From Clostridia bacterium (GTDB taxonomy: Bacteria; Bacillota; Clostridia; TANB77; CAG-508): a stretch of 10,225 bases of DNA. The stretch lies in assembly GCA_900772235.1 (NCBI GenBank), contig CAAGQX010000161.1, forward strand, positions 1-10,225, in the 5' to 3' direction. Under the pieces are notes generated by a model that saw only the letters and a program-made list of their open reading frames with translations, was not told the DNA's origin and made no database searches. Of this stretch, positions 1 to 5,349 are shown in pieces (position 1 is the stretch's first letter; every line of letters starts with the position of its first letter). The translations under genes and the position numbers were made by a program.

Positions 1-21
1 AATAATTTATAATTTTATTTT

Positions 22-44
22 CGGGCGATTGAAATCGCCCCTAC
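22..44 (-). repeat. REP-like hairpin, copy 1 (GTAG + palindrome)
   Basis: On the - strand this reads GTAG followed at once by an 18-base hairpin with a perfect 8-bp stem, GGGCGATT pairing with AATCGCCC, and a 2-base centre (+ strand 23-40, CTAC at 41-44). A GTAG/GGAG tetranucleotide directly 5' of a GC-rich palindrome is the known layout of REP elements mobilised by REP-associated tyrosine transposases. Near-identical copies lie at 148-170 and 2404-2426. No such transposase is in the window, so the REP assignment is inference; the repeat itself is directly visible. Confidence 0.7.
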
Positions 45-85
45 ATTTTTCTATATTTTTTAATATATAGAAATATTTTTATGCA

Positions 86-109
86 GACGGGTTTAGAACC
101 CGTACCTAC
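86..109 (-). repeat. REP-like hairpin, divergent copy 2
   Basis: A 7-bp perfect stem, ACGGGTT (87-93) and AACCCGT (97-103), with a TAG loop, followed by ACCTAC. On the - strand this reads GTAG, a short linker, then the hairpin. The stem differs from copies 1, 3 and 4 but the architecture, the orientation and the flanking CCTACA are the same. This suggests a different subfamily of the same element or a compensated variant. Confidence 0.6.
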
Positions 110-147
110 AAATTCAAATAATCCGTTTTAATATGTTTTTTCATTTG

Positions 148-170
148 CGGGCGATTGAAATCACCCCTAC
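148..170 (-). repeat. REP-like hairpin, copy 3
   Basis: Same sequence as copy 1 except for one stem mismatch (GGGCGATT at 149-156 against AATCACCC at 159-166, a C/A mispair). It is followed by CTAC at 167-170, so GTAG again precedes the hairpin on the - strand. It is the third element in the same orientation within 150 bases. Confidence 0.7.
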
Positions 171-175
171 AATGG

Positions 176-263
176 AATTTTTTGAAAAATGCGAGGGCCG
201 TTCAAATTTTCTTGGCATTTTTAAAGCCTTAGAAAATTTAGAAGGGGATTTTTTCAAAAAATG
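176..263. repeat. Long imperfect foldback
   Basis: Two nested stems are visible. The outer arms are 177-190 and 248-262, complementary apart from one extra A. The inner arms are 204-212 (AAATTTTCT) and 231-239 (AGAAAATTT), a perfect 9 bp continued by GGC/GCC at 214-216 and 226-228. The internal loops hold the more GC-rich stretches GCGAGGGCCG (191-200) and GAAGGGG (241-247). There is no convincing ORF. It directly abuts the left arm of the 32-bp inverted repeat, so the two may be parts of one non-coding repeat. It could be a MITE-like relic or a structured RNA; I cannot tell which. Confidence 0.45.
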
Positions 264-292
264 GAATAAATAAACATTCGGGAGCATTATAA
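261..292 (+). repeat. Left arm of 32-bp inverted repeat flanking serS-ysxC
   Basis: Bases 261-292 are the exact reverse complement of 2289-2320, 32 of 32 positions. The match is looser outward (7 of 10 for the next ten bases). The core reads AACATTCGGGAGCATTATAA. The pair encloses the serS promoter, serS and ysxC, about 2 kb. It may be two copies of a dispersed intergenic repeat in opposite orientation, or the ends of a segment able to invert or move. Confidence 0.85.
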
Positions 293-308
293 GATAATTA
301 ACTTTTCC

Positions 309-337
309 TTGCATATTCTTACAAAATGTAGTAAAAT
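309..337 (+). promoter_or_regulatory. Sigma-A promoter of serS-ysxC
   Basis: TTGCAT (309-314) and TAAAAT (332-337) are separated by exactly 17 bases, a good sigma-A fit. The predicted transcript starts near 344 and leaves a leader of only about 20 bases before the serS start, too short for a T-box riboswitch. The promoter lies inside the inverted-repeat-bounded segment. Confidence 0.6.
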
Positions 338-362
338 AATATAGTTTAAAGGGGATGAATTT

Positions 363-1643
363 ATGTTAGATATAAAATTTGTTAGAGAAAATCCAGATAT
401 TGTAAAAGAAAATATTAAGAAAAAATTTCAAGATTACAAATTAGTTTTAGTTGATGAAATTTTAGAGATTGATAAAAAAAGTCGTGAGGTTAAATTTCAC
501 GGGGACGAGCTTAGAAGTTCTAGGAATTCTCTAAGTTCAAATATTGGTCTTCTTATGAAAGAAGGTAAAAAAGATGAAGCCGAAAAAGTTAAACTTGAAG
601 TTGCTAAAATTAACCAAGAATTAGCTCTTAATGAAAAGTTGGAAGCTGAATATTCTGCAAATTTAAAAGAAAAATTAATGAAAATACCTAATATTATAGA
701 TGCATCTGTTCCTGTAGGAAAAGATGATAGTGAAAATGTTGAAATAGAAAAATTTGGAGAGCCAATTGTACCAAATTATGAAATACCATACCACACAGAT
801 ATTATGGAAAGACTTTCTGGTATAGATTTAGATTCTGCTCGTCGTGTTGCTGGTAATGGATTTTATTATTTAACTGGTGACATTGCAAGACTTCATTCTG
901 CTGTAATTACCTATGCTCGTGATTTTATGATTAATAAAGGCTTTACTTATTGTATTCCACCTTTTATGATTAGAAGCGATGTTGTTACTGGTGTTATGAG
1001 TTTTGAAGAAATGGATTCTATGATGTACAAAATTGAAGGTGAAGATTTATATTTAGTTGGTACAAGTGAACATTCTATGATTGGTAAATTCAAAGGACAA
1101 ATTTTGAATAAAGCCGATCTTCCTTATACAATGACTTCATATTCTCCATGTTTTAGAAAAGAAAAAGGCGCTCACGGCATTGAAGAAAGAGGTGTTTATA
1201 GAATTCACCAATTTGAAAAACAAGAAATGATTGTTGTTTGCGAGCCTGAAGAAAGTTATGATTGGTACAATAAAATGTGGCAATATACTGTTGAGTTATT
1301 TAGAAGCCTAGAAATTCCTGTTAGAACATTAGAATGTTGTTCAGGAGATCTGGCTGATTTAAAAGCTAAAAGCTGTGATGTTGAAGCTTGGAGTCCTAGA
1401 CAAAAGAAATACTTTGAAGTTGGTAGCTGTTCTAATTTAACAGATGCACAAAGTAGAAGACTTGAAATTCGTGTAAAGGGTGAAAAAGGAAATTATTATC
1501 CACATACTTTAAACAATACTGTTATTGCTCCACCTCGTATGCTTATTGCATTTTTGGAAAATCATTATCATGAAGATGGAAGCATTGATATTCCAGAAGT
1601 TTTAAGACCATATATGGGCGGAAAAGATAAACTTGGAGGTTAA
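363..1643 (+). CDS. serS: Serine--tRNA ligase (SerRS)
   Basis: Cytoplasmic class II aminoacyl-tRNA synthetase that joins serine to tRNA-Ser using ATP. The 426 residues match the usual length of about 425. Residues 1-110 form the charged coiled-coil arm that reads the long variable arm of tRNA-Ser. The catalytic part follows, with the serine-site TSE motif at 234-236, motif 2 starting FRKEKG (264-269) and running through RIHQFEKQE (280-288), and SCSN at 355-358. Motif 3 reads LNNTVIAPPRMLIAFLEN (383-400) in place of the usual bacterial NGSGLAVGRT form, although its arginine is kept. The C-terminal PEVLRPYMGG is typical. The ATG has an AAAGGGG site (348-354) 8 bases upstream. ysxC starts one base after its stop, so the two are co-transcribed. 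Function is secure; subtype is unusual. Confidence 0.96.
   Translation: MLDIKFVRENPDIVKENIKKKFQDYKLVLVDEILEIDKKSREVKFHGDELRSSRNSLSSNIGLLMKEGKKDEAEKVKLEVAKINQELALNEKLEAEYSANLKEKLMKIPNIIDASVPVGKDDSENVEIEKFGEPIVPNYEIPYHTDIMERLSGIDLDSARRVAGNGFYYLTGDIARLHSAVITYARDFMINKGFTYCIPPFMIRSDVVTGVMSFEEMDSMMYKIEGEDLYLVGTSEHSMIGKFKGQILNKADLPYTMTSYSPCFRKEKGAHGIEERGVYRIHQFEKQEMIVVCEPEESYDWYNKMWQYTVELFRSLEIPVRTLECCSGDLADLKAKSCDVEAWSPRQKKYFEVGSCSNLTDAQSRRLEIRVKGEKGNYYPHTLNNTVIAPPRMLIAFLENHYHEDGSIDIPEVLRPYMGGKDKLGG
1635..1639 (+). promoter_or_regulatory. Ribosome binding site that fixes the ysxC start
   Basis: GGAGG within the last codons of serS, 5 bases before the ATG at 1645. It shows that translation of ysxC is meant to begin at 1645, upstream of the frame break, and not at the internal ATG at 1772. 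Confidence 0.75.
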
Positions 1644-1644
1644 T

Positions 1645-2233
1645 ATGATAATTAAAAATCCACGATTCGAAATATCTGCTGTTAGTCCTAAGCAATACCC
1701 AAATAGCAATTTACCAGAAATTGTATTAGTTCGGTAAATCTAATGTTGGGAAATCTTCTTTTATTAATACTATGCTTAATAGAAAATCTCTTGCCAGAAC
1801 TAGTAGCGTCCCTGGTAAAACTAGGCAAATTAATTTTTATAATATAGATAACAATTTCTATTTTGTAGATTTACCAGGATATGGTTTTAGTAAAATGTCT
1901 AAAGAAGAGCAAGTTAAATCTGGTAATTTTATTGAACATTACTTAAAAACAAGAACTCAAATTTCTTTAATTGTATTTTTAATAGATGTAAGGCACGATC
2001 CTACTGAAAATGATAGATTAATGTATAAATACATAATAGATTCTGGATTTCCTTGTGTAATTATTGCAAATAAAGTAGATAAACTTGCTCCAACGAAAGT
2101 CGATAATAGAGTTCTAGAATTACAAAACATATTAAATCCGTTAAAAGATTTAATGTTTTTACCTTTTTCTTCTGAGAAAAAAATTTATACAGACAAAACT
2201 TGGGAATATATAGAGAAATTTATAAAGATGTAA
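1645..2233 (+). pseudogene. ysxC: YsxC/EngB (YihA) ribosome-biogenesis GTPase, +1 frameshift
   Basis: TrmE-Era-class GTPase needed for late assembly of the 50S subunit. The reading frame is broken. From ATG 1645 it codes for 29 residues ending PEIVLV, then CGG TAA. Skipping the single C at 1732 restores the frame: the sequence continues GKSNVGKSSFINTMLNRK, which completes the G1/P-loop. G2 follows in SSVPGKTRQINF, then G3 as DLPGYGFSK, G4 as NKVDK and G5 near PFSSEK. The corrected product is 195 residues, a normal family length, and nothing else is damaged. Translation restarting at ATG 1772 would lack the P-loop and could not bind GTP. The rest of the gene is intact, so a sequencing or assembly error, a recent mutation or programmed +1 frameshifting are all possible. 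It is the second gene of the serS transcript. Confidence 0.9.
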
Positions 2234-2256
2234 TTTGCAAAGCAAATTACATCTTT
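2224..2256. terminator. Perfect 15-bp hairpin over the ysxC stop (possible terminator)
   Basis: Bases 2224-2238 pair perfectly with 2242-2256 around a 3-base AAA loop. The ysxC stop codon (2231-2233) lies inside the left arm. The + strand continues TTAATTAATAG, not a clear U-tract, so as an intrinsic terminator it is only moderate. It may equally be an intergenic palindrome that has grown into the end of the gene. Confidence 0.45.
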
Positions 2257-2288
2257 AATTAATAGTGAATATTGAATAATTAACTAAT

Positions 2289-2320
2289 TTATAATGCTCC
2301 CGAATGTTTATTTATTCCAT
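2289..2320 (-). repeat. Right arm of 32-bp inverted repeat
   Basis: Exact reverse complement of 261-292. It sits between the ysxC 3' hairpin and a REP-like cluster, mirroring the left side, where the arm sits between REP-like elements and serS. The intergenic stretch 2234-2458 holds only repeats and no supportable gene. Confidence 0.85.
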
Positions 2321-2345
2321 CTTTTAGAAAAATAATATATATAAC

Positions 2346-2368
2346 TCCGACGAGATTGGGCGGACTAC
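2346..2368 (-). repeat. Possible divergent REP-like element
   Basis: On the - strand GTAG is followed directly by a 19-base segment bounded by TCCG and CGGA (4-bp stem at 2346-2349 and 2361-2364, CTAC at 2365-2368). Spacing and orientation match the clear REP-like copies, but the stem is short, so this is a weak call based on layout. Confidence 0.3.
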
Positions 2369-2403
2369 TGTAACAAGTTATTAATATATTTACAATTTAT
2401 TTT

Positions 2404-2426
2404 CGGGCGATTAAAATCGCCCCTAC
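2404..2426 (-). repeat. REP-like hairpin, copy 4
   Basis: GGGCGATT and AATCGCCC (2405-2412 and 2415-2422) form a perfect 8-bp stem with an AA centre, followed by CTAC. The flanks also match copy 1: ATTTTC before and ATTT after in both. It lies about 35 bases beyond the clpC stop on the side where clpC transcription ends, so its hairpin may help define the clpC mRNA end. On the - strand no clear U-tract follows it. Confidence 0.7.
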
Positions 2427-2458
2427 ATTTCAGATTTGCATATAAGTACTCATACAAA

Positions 2459-4879
2459 TTATAATTTATCTATTTTAACCTCATCATTTTCTATTACAAC
2501 TTTTGCCTTGTCACCTTCTTCTAGGTTTCCATCTAAAATTTCTTCTACAATTTTATCTTCTAATATATTTTGCATTGCTCTTCTCAACGGTCTTGCACCA
2601 TATGCAAGGTCTACTCCTTTATTTATTATTAAATCTTTTACATCATCTTCTACTGTTAAGTCTATATTTTGTTTTTCTAGTCTATCTAAACTTTCTTTAA
2701 TCATTAAATTTACTATTTGCTTTAGTTCTTCTTTTCCTAGTTTATTAAATACTATTATTTCGTCTATTCTATTTATTAACTCTGGTTTCAGTTCTCTTTT
2801 TAATTCTTGTGTTACATCTTTATTTATTCTAAGGTTTTCTTCCTCCTGATTTTCATTTTTGAATCCTAGCGTTTTTTTATCTGTTATTAGCCTTGCTCCT
2901 ATATTAGAAGTCATAATTATTACCGTGTTTTTAAAATCTACCGTTCTACCATGTGAATCTGTTAAAATTCCATCTTCTAGTATTTGCAATAACAAATTTA
3001 ATACATCTGGATGTGCTTTTTCAATTTCATCAAATAAAATTAATGAATATGGTTTTCTTCTTATTTTTTCCGTCAGCCCACCTTGTTCTTCGTAGCCAAT
3101 ATATCCCGGAGGTGAGCCTATTATTTTAGAAGTTGTATGTGCTTCCATAAATTCCGACATATCTAGCCTTACCATTGCATTTTCATCTCCAAAAAGGATT
3201 TCCGCAAGTGCTTTTGACAGTTTGGTTTTTCCCACTCCTGTTGGTCCTAAAAATAAAAATGAACCTATTGGCCTATTGGGATCTTTTAATCCTGTTCTTG
3301 CTCTTTTTATTGCTTTACTAACTGCTTTTATTGCCTCATTTTGACCTACTACTTTTTTTGATAATTCATTTTCTAAATTTTTTAATTTTTCATTTTCTGT
3401 TTGGCCAATTTTAGAAACAGGTATTCCTGTTATTTCAGCTACTATTTGTGCAATATCTTGTTTTGTAATTGTTGTTATTGTTTTATTGTTTTCAGACTCC
3501 CAATTTTGTTTTTGTTTATTTAGTTTTTCTTTTTCTTCTTTTTCTATATCTCTTAATTTCGCTGCCTTTTCAAAGTCTTGCATTTTTACTGCTTCTTCTT
3601 TCTCCTTTGAAACGGCTAGTACTCTATCTTCCTGTTTTTTTATAGCATTGGGCTCCGTATAAAGCTCAATTTTCACTTTAGATGCTGCTTCATCTATTAA
3701 ATCTATTGCCTTATCTGGTAAAAATCTATCATTTATATATCTATCAGATAGGTTTACTGCCGCTTCTATTGCCTCATCTGTAATTTTTACATTATGATGT
3801 GCTTCATATTTATCTCTTAATCCATTTATAATTTTTACTGTGTCCTCAATTGTTGGTTCATTTACCATAACAGTTTGGAATCTTCTTTCTAAAGCTGCAT
3901 CTTTTTCTATATATTGCCTATACTCTGTTATAGTTGTTGCTCCAATAAGTTGAATTTCTCCCCTTGCTAATAATGGCTTTAAAATATTTGCTGCATCAAT
4001 TGCCCCCTCTGCAGCTCCTGCTCCAACAATTGAGTGTACTTCGTCAATAAACAGTATAATATCTCCTGCTTTTTTTACTTCCTTCAAGCATTTTTTAATT
4101 CTATCTTCAAAATCTCCCCTGTACTTTGCTCCTGCTACCATTCCTGAAATATCTAATGTATAAATTTTTTTATTTTTTAATGTATCTGGCACATTCCCCG
4201 AAATAATACTTTGTGCTAGGCCTTCTACTATTGCAGTTTTTCCCACTCCTGGTTCTCCTATTAAGCAAGGATTGTTTTTCGTCCTTCTTGATAATATTTG
4301 TACTACTCTTGTAATTTCTTTTTCTCTTCCTATTACTGGGTCTAGGTTTCCAAGCTCTGCCATTTGTGTTAAATTTGTTCCAAATTGATTTATCGTTTGT
4401 TCTTTTGTTCCCCTGTTTTTTTGGCTAACTGTATTCTCTTTTTCTGATTTATTTAAAATACTAAAAATATCGTTATATATTTTTTGAAAATCTACACCTA
4501 AATCTAACATTATTTTTATTGCAACACTATCTCCCTCTTTTAGCATACCAATTAAAAGATGTTCTGTTCCTATATATTCAGAATTTTGCTTTTTTGCCTC
4601 TTTAAAAGCATTTTCTATAATTTTCTTAGTTCTAGGTGTTAATCCAATTATAGATATAATATACTTATCTCCTTCTCCAATTAGTTCTCTTATCTTTTCT
4701 ATAATTTTAGTTGGAGTTACACCATATTTTTGTAAAACCTGCCCAGCTATTCCTATTCCTTCTTTTGCTAAGCCATATAGCAAATGTTCTGTTCCCACAT
4801 AATTATGCCCTAGCTCTATTGCTAAGTCGTTTGCAAATTCAACTGCTTCTTTAGCTCTATTAGTAAATTTATATGTCAT
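2459..4879 (-). CDS. clpC: ATP-dependent Clp protease ATP-binding subunit ClpC
   Basis: Hsp100/AAA+ unfoldase that feeds substrates to the ClpP peptidase in the cytoplasm. The 806 residues match ClpC of Bacillota. Two Clp-N repeats span 1-145 (YVGTEHLLYGL and YIGTEHLLIGM). The first ATPase domain has Walker A GEPGVGKT (208-215) and Walker B ILFIDE (275-280). The UVR linker at about 425-450 (MQDFEKAAKLRD) marks ClpC rather than ClpB. The second ATPase domain has GPTGVGKT (545-552), pore loop GYIGYEEQGG (592-601) and an LGF tripeptide (671-673) that fits the ClpP-docking loop. ATG at 4879 is preceded by GAAGGAGA. Unlike the common ctsR-mcsA-mcsB-clpC operon, it stands alone behind a terminator. 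I see no CtsR (GGTCAAA repeat) or CIRCE operator upstream. Confidence 0.96.
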   Translation of the reverse strand: MTYKFTNRAKEAVEFANDLAIELGHNYVGTEHLLYGLAKEGIGIAGQVLQKYGVTPTKIIEKIRELIGEGDKYIISIIGLTPRTKKIIENAFKEAKKQNSEYIGTEHLLIGMLKEGDSVAIKIMLDLGVDFQKIYNDIFSILNKSEKENTVSQKNRGTKEQTINQFGTNLTQMAELGNLDPVIGREKEITRVVQILSRRTKNNPCLIGEPGVGKTAIVEGLAQSIISGNVPDTLKNKKIYTLDISGMVAGAKYRGDFEDRIKKCLKEVKKAGDIILFIDEVHSIVGAGAAEGAIDAANILKPLLARGEIQLIGATTITEYRQYIEKDAALERRFQTVMVNEPTIEDTVKIINGLRDKYEAHHNVKITDEAIEAAVNLSDRYINDRFLPDKAIDLIDEAASKVKIELYTEPNAIKKQEDRVLAVSKEKEEAVKMQDFEKAAKLRDIEKEEKEKLNKQKQNWESENNKTITTITKQDIAQIVAEITGIPVSKIGQTENEKLKNLENELSKKVVGQNEAIKAVSKAIKRARTGLKDPNRPIGSFLFLGPTGVGKTKLSKALAEILFGDENAMVRLDMSEFMEAHTTSKIIGSPPGYIGYEEQGGLTEKIRRKPYSLILFDEIEKAHPDVLNLLLQILEDGILTDSHGRTVDFKNTVIIMTSNIGARLITDKKTLGFKNENQEEENLRINKDVTQELKRELKPELINRIDEIIVFNKLGKEELKQIVNLMIKESLDRLEKQNIDLTVEDDVKDLIINKGVDLAYGARPLRRAMQNILEDKIVEEILDGNLEEGDKAKVVIENDEVKIDKL

Positions 4880-4970
4880 AAATTTTATTCTCCTTCCGCT
4901 ATACTTAAAATATGTAAAATTCTTTTTACTTATTCTAATTATTTACCAAATTTTGGGAAATATACCTACG

Positions 4971-4999
4971 CTTATAATTAAAACCTTAATGCATAACAA
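4971..4999 (-). promoter_or_regulatory. Candidate clpC promoter
   Basis: On the - strand TTGTTA (4994-4999) and TATAAG (4971-4976) have a 17-base spacer. Transcription would start near 4964 and give a leader of about 85 bases. The -35 lies in the T-rich tail of the preceding terminator. It is a plausible but non-consensus sigma-A site. Confidence 0.4.
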
Positions 5000-5001
5000 A
5001 A

Positions 5002-5029
5002 AGCCCTAAAAGTTATCACTTTTAGGGCT
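5002..5029 (-). terminator. Intrinsic terminator after the 66-residue gene
   Basis: A perfect 12-bp stem (5002-5013 with 5018-5029, arms AGCCCTAAAAGT and ACTTTTAGGGCT), a 4-base loop and TTTTTGTT on the - strand. It begins 8 bases after the stop codon of the small gene and separates it from clpC. The + strand also carries CTTGTTTTT, so it can work in both directions. Confidence 0.88.
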
Positions 5030-5036
5030 CTTGTTT

Positions 5037-5237
5037 TTAAGGAATCACATAGACTACACTAGCATTTTCTCCCATCTTGCATATCACCAGAGAATTACCT
5101 CCTGCGGTGGCCACGAAGAACGAGCTTCCAACTTTTTGGACCATAGATGGCAAAATCTTATTCCCAGTTTCTTTGGACATTTTTTCTGCTACCTGTTCCT
5201 TTAGCCGACTTGCTTTTGCATACATTCCTGAATGCAT
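5037..5237 (-). CDS. Uncharacterised 66-residue protein, own promoter and terminator
   Basis: I do not recognise this protein. Residues 5-25 (MYAKASRLKEQVAEKMSKETG) look like an amphipathic helix. The remainder, from about residue 35, is rich in V, F, I and G (KVGSSFFVATAGG, LVICKMG, ASVVYVIP), suggesting short beta strands. There is no signal peptide or membrane segment, and only one Cys. The ATG has a near-ideal AAGGAGG site 8 bases upstream, a perfect consensus promoter and a strong terminator, so it is a real, probably abundant product. Its GC content is about 42 percent (84 of 201 bases), clearly above its neighbours, and it holds the only in-frame CGG arginine codon I found in an intact gene of the window. 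Both hint at different selection or acquisition. It is monocistronic between the LytTR operon and clpC. Confidence 0.8.
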   Translation of the reverse strand: MHSGMYAKASRLKEQVAEKMSKETGNKILPSMVQKVGSSFFVATAGGNSLVICKMGENASVVYVIP

Positions 5238-5266
5238 TTTTTAGTCCTCCTTATGAGAAAAATAAT

Positions 5267-5282
5267 ATGCTTTTACAAGCAT
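5267..5282 (-). promoter_or_regulatory. 5'-terminal mRNA hairpin of the 66-residue gene
   Basis: ATGCTT and AAGCAT (5267-5272 and 5277-5282) form a 6-bp stem with a 4-base loop placed at the predicted first transcribed bases. Such 5'-terminal stem-loops can protect mRNA from decay; that role here is inference. Confidence 0.45.
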
Positions 5283-5289
5283 CTGTATT

Positions 5290-5318
5290 ATTATAATACT
5301 TTTTGCCGAATATGTCAA
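5290..5318 (-). promoter_or_regulatory. Perfect consensus sigma-A promoter of the 66-residue gene
   Basis: On the - strand TTGACA (5313-5318), a spacer of exactly 17 bases, and TATAAT (5290-5295). Both hexamers match the consensus fully. Transcription should start near 5283, giving a 45-base leader to the ATG at 5237. Confidence 0.88.
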
Positions 5319-5324
5319 AAATGT

Positions 5325-5349
5325 AAAAAAGGTATAAAAAATATTTACC
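5325..5349 (-). terminator. Weak terminator of the LytTR operon
   Basis: On the - strand GGTA...TACC (5331-5349) forms only a short AU-rich stem, followed by six T (5325-5330). The last gene's stop codon lies within it. Read-through into the 66-residue gene is possible. Confidence 0.3.

Noticed and set aside
1..171. Possible CRISPR-like array from three similar repeats
   Set aside because: The repeats are short hairpins with unequal spacing and different stems, with no constant repeat/spacer lengths or cas genes; REP-like elements fit better.
293..362. T-box or other riboswitch before serS
   Set aside because: The promoter at 309-337 leaves only about 20 leader bases, and no T-box sequence is visible upstream.
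1729..1740. CGG as a reassigned or unassigned codon explaining the ysxC break
   Set aside because: A +1 shift is needed regardless of what CGG means, and CGG is used in frame in the 66-residue gene. Rarity alone does not support recoding.
2436..3095. Open frames on the + strand opposite clpC
   Set aside because: They are antisense to a full, well-conserved ClpC, have low-complexity Ser/Leu/Ile-rich products and no plausible ribosome sites.
4880..5001. CtsR or CIRCE operator in front of clpC
   Set aside because: Neither GGTCAAA/TTTGACC repeats nor a TTAGCACTC/GAGTGCTAA pair can be found there.
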